DNA from: Pseudobdellovibrionaceae bacterium
GTDB lineage: Bacteria; Bdellovibrionota; Bdellovibrionia; Bdellovibrionales; Bdellovibrionaceae
Reading direction: 5' to 3'
Length of the DNA stretch: 64,000 bases
Assembly: GCA_021731025.1 (NCBI GenBank)
Contig: JAKFYD010000004.1
Coordinates: 1-64,000 of the forward strand
Below are positions 40,400 to 48,928 of this stretch, one piece after another. The notes under the pieces are model-generated. The model was not told the origin of the DNA. It made no database searches and saw only the letters and a program-made list of their open reading frames with translations. The position numbers and the translations under genes are program-made. Numbering within the stretch: the first letter of the stretch is position 1; each line of letters begins with the position of its first letter.

Positions 40400-41862
40400 A
40401 AATGGATGTCTCTTGGAAAGATATCACTCTAGTCACGCCGATGATTGCGATTTTCTTAACCAGTCTTATTCCCATTACCATTAAAGTTTTGCGTGGAAAT
40501 CGAGAACAAAATCCTTTGGCCACATTAATCCAAAGTTTATCGGGTTTGTTAATCGCATTAGGTTTGCTTGTTGTTGTTGGCTCCATCGCCGACGGAGCGG
40601 CAGCCTTTAGCAACGCACTTCTTTTCGATCCCATCACTCAGTGGATGGGTGCGGTAGCTATCATTGCAGCAGGTGCCTCATTAGTGATGATGTATGAAAA
40701 CCCGGCCACAAAAGGAGAACAGTTTTCTGAGCTGACCTTTTTAACGATGAGTTCCGTTGTGGGTATGCTCATTCTTGTTGCGGCAGTGGATTTATTAACC
40801 GTGTTTATCGGACTGGAATTGATGTCGTTGTCTCTTTATCTCATGATTGGGATGAGCCACGAAGAAAAATTATCCAAAGAAGCTGCGCTGAAATATTTTG
40901 TGTTGGGAAGTTTTGCATCAGCTATCTTTCTATTCGGAACCGCTTATATTTTCGGAACCACGGGCTCAACTAACATTTTAAATTTCATTCAAGATACCGC
41001 AGGGCTTGTTCAGTCGAATCGCTTGTTCCTGATGGGCATTGCTTTTGTGATGTTGGGTTTTTGTTTTAAAGTTTCAATCGCCCCTTTTCATGCGTGGACT
41101 CCTGATGTTTATCAAGGAGCGCCAACTCCGCATGCAGCCTTTATGGCTACCGCAGTGAAAACGGTTTCTTTCGCGGCATTTTTAAGATTGGTCGCAACCA
41201 AATCTTTGGTGGGTTCGGCGAATTTGTTTGATGTGCTTCAATGGTTGGCTGTCATCACCATGTTAGTTGGAAACGTTGGAGCTATTTTACAAAACAATTT
41301 AAAGAGGATGCTAGCTTACTCGAGCGTGGCCCATTCCGGTTATATTTTAATGGGTCTGATTACGGCGGGTGTTTCCGATGACGGAGCTTTCGGTGCCAGC
41401 GGAGTTATTTTTTATCTTTTAGCTTACTCAATCATGACTTTAGGTTCCTTTGCTTTAGTAGCGATGATGGAAAAAACTGCCGAATCGATTACGGCGGTGG
41501 ATGATCTAGCTGGACTCGCAAAAAATCGTCCTGTTCTTGCTTTGTGTTTTACTGTTTTTATGTTGTCTCTAGCGGGCTTGCCACCAACTTTGGGATTCTT
41601 TTCGAAATTTTATCTCTTTAGCGCAGCAATCAAAGAAGGTTTGCTATGGCTTGCTCTTTGGGGTGTTCTTAACTCAGTGATCAGCGTGTACTACTACTTA
41701 CGACCAATCGTCGTAATGTATATGAAAGAAGGCGATGCGCAAATTGCGGGTCACAATCTAACAGCAACCACAGTGACCATCTATGCTTCGGCCTTGTTCA
41801 TTGCTTTGCTAGGATTTGTGTCGGGGCCGATCTTCACTGCTGTTGAACGCAGTTTTCTTTAG
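40396..41862 (+). CDS. nuoN: NADH-quinone oxidoreductase subunit N
   Basis: NuoN is the third antiporter-like subunit, next to NuoK. The 488-residue protein from ATG 40396 (MKMDVSWKD) carries FIGLELMSLSLYLMIGM with the conserved glutamate, SIAPFHAWTPDVYQGAPTPHAAFMAT and KRMLAYSSVAHSGYI. The upstream TTG frame start at 40378 lies in nuoM and is less likely; AAGGAG precedes the ATG. Last gene of the operon; no strong terminator is visible after it. Confidence 0.97.
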   Translation: MKMDVSWKDITLVTPMIAIFLTSLIPITIKVLRGNREQNPLATLIQSLSGLLIALGLLVVVGSIADGAAAFSNALLFDPITQWMGAVAIIAAGASLVMMYENPATKGEQFSELTFLTMSSVVGMLILVAAVDLLTVFIGLELMSLSLYLMIGMSHEEKLSKEAALKYFVLGSFASAIFLFGTAYIFGTTGSTNILNFIQDTAGLVQSNRLFLMGIAFVMLGFCFKVSIAPFHAWTPDVYQGAPTPHAAFMATAVKTVSFAAFLRLVATKSLVGSANLFDVLQWLAVITMLVGNVGAILQNNLKRMLAYSSVAHSGYILMGLITAGVSDDGAFGASGVIFYLLAYSIMTLGSFALVAMMEKTAESITAVDDLAGLAKNRPVLALCFTVFMLSLAGLPPTLGFFSKFYLFSAAIKEGLLWLALWGVLNSVISVYYYLRPIVVMYMKEGDAQIAGHNLTATTVTIYASALFIALLGFVSGPIFTAVERSFL

Positions 41863-41980
41863 AAAAAGCCGGTTATAAAATTAATTTCGAAGCTAATATA
41901 GGCCTCGGTCGAGACGAGTTGAAGCAAAGACATAAGTCTAAATTTAAAAATTAAACCGTGACGGGCGCGCGTGGCGAAGA

Positions 41981-42001
41981 TGTAAACTAATTTTGTTTAC
42001 A
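41981..42001. promoter_or_regulatory. Operator-like inverted repeat before the desaturase gene
   Basis: TGTAAAC (41981–41987) and GTTTACA (41995–42001) are perfect inverted copies 7 bases apart, ending 13 bases before the likely desaturase start and next to its ribosome site. The size and position fit an operator for a dimeric repressor; a hairpin that hides the ribosome site is another reading. Confidence 0.5.
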
Positions 42002-42013
42002 TTTGGAGTCGCT

Positions 42014-42904
42014 ATGATTGGCTTTGCTCATTTTAAAAAAGATCCAAGGTATTTATTAAAAAATAATTTATTGAGAATAATATGCTTTTTATCAATAAAT
42101 TTATATTTATGGATGCGGCTGGAGATCTCGTGGCAACAAATAACCTTTTACAGTATTTCCATTTTTTTACTTTCGATGGCGGGAACATTACCAACAGCAT
42201 TGGGAATGTTTATCGGATTCGCTCTGCACTGGTACCAATTTAATGTATCAGCAAATGATTTTGTACTTATAGCTGCTGGGATTCTGATGACCTTCCCCGT
42301 AACGGGCCTTTATCACTGCTGTTCACATGAAAGTATAAAACCACGCTGGCTTAACCGTTTCTTTGGTGAGCTCACTGGCACGTGGCATAACTCAAGCTTA
42401 GATGAATGGAGTATCATCCACGCCTATCACCACCGTTATGCTGATGATAATGAAAATGACCCTCATCCTCCAAATGGCCAAGCTTTCTTTCAGTACATCA
42501 GCGGAATGGGTAAAACTATCGCACGTACTTTTGGAAAACATTATCTCACAGAACACGGTCAGGGCTCTCGACAAGTGAAAGACCTCAAAAGGATTTCATG
42601 GTCGATCATGATTCGACAGATAACAGTGTCATCCTTTTGGTTTTTAGCATTAGGTCCGCAGGCTTTCGTGTTTTTGTATGGATCTAATATTGTCTTTAAG
42701 AAATGGCATTATGCTTGGTTCAATTGGGCGACTCATGTCAAACAAGACAACAAAGTCATGATTTTAAATAAATCTAAGGGTTTTTATCAAATCGTTAACT
42801 TTCTAACATTCAATTTGTATTACCACGAAAATCATCATTTGCGGCCAGGGCTTTTCAATCCAAAAACTTTAAAAAAATCAGAGAAAATAGAACAAGTCGC
42901 TTGA
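42014..42904 (+). CDS. Membrane fatty-acid desaturase family protein
   Basis: About 296 residues from ATG 42014 (MIGFAHFKKD), with GGAG six bases before. The di-iron histidine boxes of membrane desaturases are visible: HCCSH (101–105), HAYHH (136–140) and YHENHH (histidines near 271–275), set in a hydrophobic protein with membrane helices in the first third and the centre. The pattern fits acyl-lipid or acyl-CoA desaturases that introduce double bonds into membrane fatty acids, or a related hydroxylase. An operator-like palindrome upstream suggests regulation. It is convergent with the patatin gene, six bases apart. Confidence 0.85.
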   Translation: MIGFAHFKKDPRYLLKNNLLRIICFLSINLYLWMRLEISWQQITFYSISIFLLSMAGTLPTALGMFIGFALHWYQFNVSANDFVLIAAGILMTFPVTGLYHCCSHESIKPRWLNRFFGELTGTWHNSSLDEWSIIHAYHHRYADDNENDPHPPNGQAFFQYISGMGKTIARTFGKHYLTEHGQGSRQVKDLKRISWSIMIRQITVSSFWFLALGPQAFVFLYGSNIVFKKWHYAWFNWATHVKQDNKVMILNKSKGFYQIVNFLTFNLYYHENHHLRPGLFNPKTLKKSEKIEQVA

Positions 42905-42910
42905 TCTGAA

Positions 42911-44119
42911 TTATATATCGTGGCGACGAAGAGCACTGATCGCGGATTTAAAACCGACGCGAACAATGCGCTCAAGAATTTTTGGACGCAAGCTAAAGTG
43001 ATCCACAAAAAACATTTCATAATTTTGCGGCCGGGGAGTGATGTGCACATATTCAACATCGGGGCGGTAGTTAAATCGTGTGCGATAAAGTTCTAAAAGT
43101 TTTTCGCGGTGTTCATCGGAAATATTATTCTGTTTAAAATAACTGTCGATCATCTTGTAGGTCTGTTTCATGTTGTGTTGCCACTCGACATGCTTGGTGT
43201 GTTTCTGTTCCAGGACCTGGTACAAGGCCTGGTTAATAATAACCGGAATTCCATATTCGTGAAGGCTGCCCATTTCTTCAGTGTAGTGATAGGGCTGCAT
43301 GGAATAGGATGAGAAAACGAGATCACATCCATGATCAGCCGCTACATGGGCCGAAAGTGTTTCCCGAATTTCACCGTCATAAAAATAGAGCATCTTTTTA
43401 TCAGGTCTTTCAACTCCGTAAGGAGAAAAAATGGGCGGGAGTGCGGCTGAACAGGCAACTGCCTGGCTAATGGTCGCGTAATTCACATACTTAGTCGAGT
43501 TAGTTTTGAAATTCTCTTTAAAATTCGAAAAGATAACTTTCCTGGAGTGGTTCAATTGTGTGGCGATGATGTAGAGCTCGGCATTTAGTCGAGAAAAATC
43601 ATTTTCAACCAAGACGTACTTTCGCAGATATCTTTCAAGACCCCGAGTTGAAAACAGACCATTGATTTTAAATCCATTTTTGATGAAGGCTTCAAGCCCA
43701 CCGGTGACTAAAGACTTTTGCAAAAAGTTCTGTAAAAAAGATTGAGGCATGAATCGCATAAAGCTACCGCCGTTGACGGCGAAGATATGTCGGTAACTGA
43801 TAGCCTTCAAAGTTGAAGCATCGCGGCTATTAAAACGGGGAGTTTCACCAGACCCCAGTTGAAAAGCATTAATTAAAGCTTCAATGCTATAACCTGCGGC
43901 TAAGATGGAACTTACAAAAGCGCCGGCACTGGATCCCACATAAAGTTGGATAGTCAGGGGATCATGATCCTTCGTACGAGAAGAAGGATCCCTAGGCCCA
44001 CCCGCAAATTTAAATCCTTTTTCTTTAAGGGCAAGACAAACTCCAATGTGGAAAGCTGCTGCTTTAATCCCTCCACCACTTAAGACCAATCCAATTTTTT
44101 TCTTATCTTTGAAGCGCAT
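42911..44119 (-). CDS. Patatin-like phospholipase
   Basis: 402 residues with the patatin fold: oxyanion motif LSGGGIKAAAFHIG (13–26, GGGxK/R form), nucleophile Ser64 in VGSSAGAF (G-x-S-x-G), and a candidate catalytic Asp in YFYDGE (D-G motif). The catalytic dyad is complete, so it should hydrolyse acyl ester bonds of phospholipids. No signal peptide or membrane helix is seen, so it is probably cytosolic or membrane-associated. The C-terminal ~120 residues are outside the core. It could act in lipid turnover, or during attack on another cell's membranes if exported. The second is speculation. Confidence 0.9.
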   Translation of the reverse strand: MRFKDKKKIGLVLSGGGIKAAAFHIGVCLALKEKGFKFAGGPRDPSSRTKDHDPLTIQLYVGSSAGAFVSSILAAGYSIEALINAFQLGSGETPRFNSRDASTLKAISYRHIFAVNGGSFMRFMPQSFLQNFLQKSLVTGGLEAFIKNGFKINGLFSTRGLERYLRKYVLVENDFSRLNAELYIIATQLNHSRKVIFSNFKENFKTNSTKYVNYATISQAVACSAALPPIFSPYGVERPDKKMLYFYDGEIRETLSAHVAADHGCDLVFSSYSMQPYHYTEEMGSLHEYGIPVIINQALYQVLEQKHTKHVEWQHNMKQTYKMIDSYFKQNNISDEHREKLLELYRTRFNYRPDVEYVHITPRPQNYEMFFVDHFSLRPKILERIVRVGFKSAISALRRHDI

Positions 44120-44248
44120 ACGACCTATTCAACACCTTTGAATACCCTGAATCAAGGCCTGATCAAGCCTATGGTCTTGCAAAATAGCTTGGATAACCAG
44201 CCCAAAGTTCAGAATTGAACAGGCTTTATAAAGGATAGTCATAAAACT

Positions 44249-44276
44249 TTGACACTCCAAATGCCTTTGATAAGGT
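44249..44276 (+). promoter_or_regulatory. Weak candidate promoter before the HTH protein
   Basis: TTGACA (44249–44254) is a perfect -35; 16 bases later TAAGGT (44271–44276) is a poor -10. If used, the mRNA has a leader of roughly 75 bases, in which CCGGT/ACCGG and GGTG/CACC could form stems (44288–44325). Nothing else stands out in this 239-base gap. Confidence 0.3.
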
Positions 44277-44358
44277 TGAGTAAGCAGCCGGTGCATGGGT
44301 CACCACCTCAGGTACCGGTTCGAATAGTTGGCTACGCTGACTATCAAAAGGAGTTTGA

Positions 44359-44784
44359 ATGTCTTTCGGTCAATGGCTAGCACTTACTGATTACTCAAAT
44401 AAGTATAAAGTAAGTGTGAGTACTCTGCGACGACGCATCAAGACAGAAGACATTAACTTTCAGTTGAAAGACGGGAAGTACTTCTTGATCGACGAGCCGA
44501 TGAGCACCCATCAGAAACATCGCCCCTCCCAGGACAGCGAAGTAGATATGATGGGTGCTCATTTAGCCATCCCCACAAAGCTTGGCAAAGACGAGCCCAT
44601 TCTTACTGCAGCAAATAAATTATTAAATGAACTCAAAAAAGCCTACAGTCAGATACTGTGCGAAAAAGAAGAACAAATTATGCAACTGAAAGAAGAAATT
44701 GCAGATTTGAAAACTTTGGTTAAAGTGCTTGAGAGTGAAAACAAGCGCATCCATCCCCGTAGGTCCGATCCGAAGAATTCTTAA
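44359..44784 (+). CDS. Helix-turn-helix plus coiled-coil protein of unknown function
   Basis: 141 residues. The first ~50 (SFGQWLALTDYSNKYKVSVSTLRRRIKTEDINFQL and the following KYFLID) resemble an excisionase/MerR-like winged helix: a helix-turn-helix that reads 'sequence, then variable, then STLRRRIK', followed by a short beta wing. After a Ser/Gln/His-rich linker, residues 85–130 form a strong Leu heptad coiled coil (AYSQILCEKEEQIMQLKEE and on), typical of dimerisation. It may be a small DNA-binding regulator. The gene overlaps the M28 peptidase gene by about 50 bases. I do not recognise a named family. Confidence 0.7.
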   Translation: MSFGQWLALTDYSNKYKVSVSTLRRRIKTEDINFQLKDGKYFLIDEPMSTHQKHRPSQDSEVDMMGAHLAIPTKLGKDEPILTAANKLLNELKKAYSQILCEKEEQIMQLKEEIADLKTLVKVLESENKRIHPRRSDPKNS

Positions 44785-45754
44785 AGTTATCTTTATATTC
44801 ATCATCGTTTTAGCTGTGCTCGTCCTTTTCACAAAAAATCCCGTACCAACTCCAGCTCGCGTTAAGCATGATCTCAAAGTTTCTGATGAAAGCTTAAAGC
44901 TTCATGTCGAAAAAGTTTCCAGCTTAGTTGGCCGAAATGCTGACAACCTTGAAATTCTTAATAAAGCGGCTCAATACATTACTGATGAGTGGACTCAACA
45001 GGGTTACAAAATTAAAGAGCAAAAGTACAAGGTCAAGAATCAGCAGGGCGAATACGTCGAAGTTAAAAATTTGGTTATCAGTTACAATGACAAGGAAGAT
45101 CCTTCACAAAAAACAATTGTGGTCGGGGCCCATTACGATGTGTGGTCAAATTTGTCGGGTGCCGATGACAACGCCAGCGGTGTCGCTGGTCTTTTGGAAT
45201 TAACTCGTTTAGTTAAAGAGCAAAATCCCAAGCTGGATTCCCGAATTGAATTCGTCGCCTATACTTTGGAAGAACCTCCGTTTTTTGATACCGAAGAAAT
45301 GGGATCTTTTATTCACGCAAAATCGCTGAAAGAAGAAAACCGCAATGTTTCTTTAATGCTCAGTCTAGAAATGATTGGTTATTTTTCTGAAAAGCCCAAT
45401 TCACAAAATTATCCAGTGCCGCTTTTAAATAAAATTTATCCCGACAAAGGTAATTTCATTGCTCTGGTCGGTGAATTTGGAGAATGGTTTATTTCTCGGA
45501 AAGTAAAAACTTCTTTTCAAGAAATGTCAGATCTTCCTATGTATTCCATCAACACGACGAAATACATGGAAGGAATCGATTGGTCTGATCATCTGAGTTA
45601 TTGGAAGCAAGGTTACCCGGCGCTGATGGTCACCGACACTTCGTTTTTAAGAAACGAAAACTATCATAAAGCCACAGACACGACGAATTTGCTCGACTAC
45701 AAAAAAAGCGCCCAAGTTGTCTTGGGCGTTTATGGAATTATCACAAATTTTTAA
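44729..45754 (+). CDS. Membrane-anchored M28-family zinc metallopeptidase
   Basis: 341 residues with one N-terminal membrane segment (about 16–34) and the rest outside the membrane. M28 aminopeptidase ligands are visible: GAHYDVW (His135, Asp137), SGADDNASG (Asp146/147), LEEPPFF (Glu181/Glu182), Glu214 and a late His in DHLSYW. The family cleaves N-terminal amino acids with two zinc ions. The start is uncertain: TTG 44729 and GTG 44735 are in frame, both inside the end of the HTH gene, and no ATG lies before the membrane segment. The 3' end carries the lon terminator in its coding sequence. Confidence 0.87.
   Translation: MRVKTSASIPVGPIRRILKVIFIFIIVLAVLVLFTKNPVPTPARVKHDLKVSDESLKLHVEKVSSLVGRNADNLEILNKAAQYITDEWTQQGYKIKEQKYKVKNQQGEYVEVKNLVISYNDKEDPSQKTIVVGAHYDVWSNLSGADDNASGVAGLLELTRLVKEQNPKLDSRIEFVAYTLEEPPFFDTEEMGSFIHAKSLKEENRNVSLMLSLEMIGYFSEKPNSQNYPVPLLNKIYPDKGNFIALVGEFGEWFISRKVKTSFQEMSDLPMYSINTTKYMEGIDWSDHLSYWKQGYPALMVTDTSFLRNENYHKATDTTNLLDYKKSAQVVLGVYGIITNF
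45701..45728 (-). terminator. Intrinsic terminator of lon, inside the M28 coding sequence
   Basis: On the minus strand CGCCCAAG (45728–45721), loop ACAA, CTTGGGCG (45716–45709), then C and seven T (45707–45701). This 8-bp GC-rich stem plus U tract begins 27 bases after the lon stop codon. It lies within the last codons of the convergent M28 gene (around KKSAQVVLGV). Confidence 0.85.
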
Positions 45755-48163
45755 TTAAGCTGCGGCCGCAGGATTTTTTGGTTTCTTTTGATCGCGTTTT
45801 GAACCTGTTTTCTTCTGTTGAGGTTTCGCGTTTTTATCAAAAGCTACTGCAAAAACTTCATCGACATTTTCAGCTAAGATAAAATTCAATTTATCTTTGA
45901 AGACCTTAGGAATATCAGAAAGATCTTTTTGGTTAGCGATCGGAATAATAATGTTGTTGATGCCCATATTTAGAGCCGCTAAACATTTTTCCCGAATTCC
46001 ACCCACCGGTAAGACTCGCCCTTGCAAAGTCACTTCGCCCGTCATTGCTAAATCATGACGAACAGGAGTGTCTGACATCAAACTGACAAGTGCTGTCGTC
46101 AATGCAATCCCTGCCGATGGGCCATCTTTTGGAATAGCACCAGCTGGTAAATGCACGTGGATGTCATACTTTTCAAAGAAATCTTCTGGAATATTAAGTT
46201 CATGCATGTGAGCTTTTGCGTAGGACATGGCTGCTTGAGCTGATTCTTTCATCACGTCGCCCAACTGACCTGTCAGTAAAAGGTGGCCTTTCCCTTTCAT
46301 TTTCAAAGCTTCGATGTACAGAACTTCACCACCAGCCTGAGTCCAAGCTAGACCTTGAACGATACCAATTTGCGAATCGATCATTTTTTCTTCGCGCAAG
46401 AATTTAGGCGGACCTAAAATCTCAGAAACAGTCGTACCGTTAACCTCGACTTTAGTGGCTTCACCCATCACAACCATCTTCGCGACTTTTCGACAGACAC
46501 TGCCGACTTCTCGCTCGAGATTACGCAGTCCAGCTTCTCTTGTGTAGCCGGCAATGATGGCGCGGATGCCATCATCAGTGAACTGGACTTGAGATTCGTT
46601 GATCCCGTTGTTTTCGATTTGTCGTTTAATCAGATGTTTCTTCGTGATCAACAATTTATCGTTCTCGGTGTAGCCAGGTATGTTTATAATCTCCATACGG
46701 TCGCGTAATGCAGCGGGTATGTTCTCCAACATATTGGCTGTTGCAATAAACAACACGTTGCTAAGGTCAAAATCAACATTCAAATAGTTATCTCGGAAGG
46801 TCGCGTTTTGTTCAGGATCCAAAACCTCGAGCATTGCTGCCGACGGATCACCGCGGAAATCGCTTCCCAACTTATCGATCTCATCCAATACAAACACAGG
46901 GTTGTTTGACTTCGCTTGACGAAGGGCTTGGATCACTTTTCCGGGCATAGCACCGACATAAGTCCGGCGATGACCACGAATTTCTGCCTCATCTTTTACG
47001 CCGCCCAAAGCAATTCGGAAATATTCCCGACCCATGGCGCGAGCAATCGATTTTCCTAAAGAGGTTTTACCCACACCCGGAGGTCCAGCAAAACACAAGA
47101 TAGGTCCCTTCATATTACTTTTTAATTTTCTGACTGCTAAGAATTCAAGGATACGATCTTTAGCTTTTGTCAGTTCGTAATGGTCTTCATCGAGAATCTC
47201 TTTAGCATGTTTAAGTTCTAAAGAGTCTGTTGTCTTTTTAGCCCAAGGAAGGTCAACCATCCAATCCAGATAAGTTCTAACCATTGTCGCCTCGGAAGCA
47301 TCGGGATGCATTCTTTCAAGACGGTGCAATTGTTTTAGAGCCTCTGTTTCAACATGTTGAGGCATTCCTGAAGTTAAAATTTTCTCGCGCAATTCTTCCA
47401 TCTCTTCCGATTTAGAATCCGCTTCGCCCAATTCGTTTTTGATCGCTTTCATCTGCTCGCGTAAAAAGTATTCACGCTGAGATTTAGACATTTCATCTTT
47501 AGCTTGTGAACGAATTTTTTGTTGCATGGACATAACATCCAATTCAGCAGCTAAAATTTCGGTCACAATTTTAAGACGTTCTTTAGGATCGTTCGTTTCT
47601 AAAACTTTTTGTGCGTCCTGAACTTTTACACCTAAATTAGATGCAATAAGATCAGCCACACGTCCTGGATCAGAGACATCATCAAGAACAAGTAAAATAT
47701 CAGGAGAAAGCGGTCGACCTAAAGCAATGATTTTTTCAATATGCTCTTTAGCTGTACGGATAAGTGCTTCGGTTTCAGAAGGATTCGCCACTTGTACGTC
47801 TTCAATTTTCTCGACGCCAACTTCAAAACTGGGAGTTGTTTTAACAAAGTTTTTGATTTGTCCTTTAGCCACACCTTGAATCAAAATTTTTACTCGACCA
47901 TCAGACAGTTTGCGCATGCGCATGATCATCGCGATGGTTCCAGTCGTATAAATAGACTCTGGAGTTGGATTTTCTTCAGTGATATCTTTCTGGGAAGCCA
48001 GAAAGATTAATCTGTTTTTTGCCAAAGCTTCTTCGACAGAACGAATCGATGATTCCCGACCTACAAATAATGGAATTATCATGTAAGGGAAAACAACGAT
48101 GTCCCGTACGGGCAACATTGGTAACGATTGTGGAATTTCTAATACTTTATCATCAAAGCTCAT
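45755..48163 (-). CDS. lon: ATP-dependent protease Lon
   Basis: Lon degrades damaged and regulatory proteins. The 802-residue protein has the N-terminal substrate domain (LPMLPVRDIVVFPYMI), AAA+ module with Walker A GPPGVGKT (360–367), and the protease dyad Ser683 in KDGPSAGIAL and Lys726 in GGIREKCLAAL, 43 residues apart as in E. coli Lon. The C-terminus is Lys/Ala/Pro-rich. The ATG follows GGAGGGG. Its stop abuts the stop of the convergent M28 gene and its terminator lies inside that gene. Confidence 0.98.
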   Translation of the reverse strand: MSFDDKVLEIPQSLPMLPVRDIVVFPYMIIPLFVGRESSIRSVEEALAKNRLIFLASQKDITEENPTPESIYTTGTIAMIMRMRKLSDGRVKILIQGVAKGQIKNFVKTTPSFEVGVEKIEDVQVANPSETEALIRTAKEHIEKIIALGRPLSPDILLVLDDVSDPGRVADLIASNLGVKVQDAQKVLETNDPKERLKIVTEILAAELDVMSMQQKIRSQAKDEMSKSQREYFLREQMKAIKNELGEADSKSEEMEELREKILTSGMPQHVETEALKQLHRLERMHPDASEATMVRTYLDWMVDLPWAKKTTDSLELKHAKEILDEDHYELTKAKDRILEFLAVRKLKSNMKGPILCFAGPPGVGKTSLGKSIARAMGREYFRIALGGVKDEAEIRGHRRTYVGAMPGKVIQALRQAKSNNPVFVLDEIDKLGSDFRGDPSAAMLEVLDPEQNATFRDNYLNVDFDLSNVLFIATANMLENIPAALRDRMEIINIPGYTENDKLLITKKHLIKRQIENNGINESQVQFTDDGIRAIIAGYTREAGLRNLEREVGSVCRKVAKMVVMGEATKVEVNGTTVSEILGPPKFLREEKMIDSQIGIVQGLAWTQAGGEVLYIEALKMKGKGHLLLTGQLGDVMKESAQAAMSYAKAHMHELNIPEDFFEKYDIHVHLPAGAIPKDGPSAGIALTTALVSLMSDTPVRHDLAMTGEVTLQGRVLPVGGIREKCLAALNMGINNIIIPIANQKDLSDIPKVFKDKLNFILAENVDEVFAVAFDKNAKPQQKKTGSKRDQKKPKNPAAAA

Positions 48164-48323
48164 GGCGCTCCCCTCCGCGTGGCTTGCGGGTCCAGGTTGT
48201 CTTGTACAAAACTTGTCGGTGTTATCCTCGAGGGGCTTTAAAGAAAAATCGCTCGCCTAAGTCCGGATTTTCAATGGAGAGGCGAAGTAACTTCGGTTTA
48301 AGACGCCGTTAAACACGGGATGA

Positions 48324-48364
48324 AGTCTGGATTTCGCGAAAATACAGACTGACATCCATGTCAG
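48324..48364. repeat. Nested inverted repeats between dksA and lon
   Basis: AGTCTG (48324–48329) pairs with CAGACT (48345–48350) around an ATTTCGCGAAAAT element that is itself near-palindromic; directly beside it CTGACATCCATGTCAG (48349–48364) is another 6-bp stem. They lie between the dksA stop and the lon start. They may be a weak terminator for dksA, an operator for lon, or both. The rest of this 236-base gap shows only the lon ribosome site. Confidence 0.35.
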
Positions 48365-48399
48365 AAAACCTTCGTCCATGACCAAAACAAGATTTATTA

Positions 48400-48771
48400 T
48401 TATTGGTAGCTCTTTAGGCTGTCTTCACGTTCTTCCATGCAGGCAATGCACAAAGTAGTGAATGGACGGGCTTTAAGACGTCGTAAGCCAATGTGATCTT
48501 CGCACACTTCGCAAAGACCATAAGTTCCATCAGCAATTTTACCGAGAGCGACTTCGATCATCATTAAGGAACGGCGGTTCCTTTCGAGAAGATGAATCGA
48601 AATATTATTATTGATATCTTGGCTCGCCACTTCAGATTCGTCAGCAGCTTGCACAGGATTCATTTGTTCTAATTTAAATTCTACAGACTTATTTAAGATG
48701 GCAGCCTTTTGTTCAAGGAGACACTCCTTGATCGCATTTACTTCCATCGAATTGATATCGCCCGAATTCAT
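48400..48771 (-). CDS. DksA/TraR family regulator with intact zinc finger
   Basis: DksA proteins enter the RNA polymerase secondary channel and, with ppGpp, tune rRNA and stress promoters. The 123 residues hold the complete four-cysteine zinc finger: Cys87, Cys90, Cys108 and Cys111 (GLCEVC ... LCIACMEER). The coiled-coil tip reads DESEVA (44–49), where the classical acidic motif is DxxDxA, so the second Asp is Glu. It starts at an ATG behind a G-rich ribosome site (GGGGGGAC). A second DksA-like gene is just upstream on the same strand. Confidence 0.92.
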   Translation of the reverse strand: MNSGDINSMEVNAIKECLLEQKAAILNKSVEFKLEQMNPVQAADESEVASQDINNNISIHLLERNRRSLMMIEVALGKIADGTYGLCEVCEDHIGLRRLKARPFTTLCIACMEEREDSLKSYQ

Positions 48772-48928
48772 CTCTGTCCCCCCTGATGATTATGGTCGAA
48801 TCACAGAAGTTTGCATATTACGAAGGATAGATGATGTGTCATCAAAAAAAAGAATTTGCTTAAGTATTCTACAAAGAATTTAACGCGCTCATAAAAATAA
48901 AAATGTGGATATCTTTGCAGAAAATTTT

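Noticed and set aside
48772-48928. Hairpin GATGA–TCATC beside eight A/T bases as a terminator between the DksA genes
   Set aside because: On the strand the genes use, the T run comes before the hairpin, not after it.
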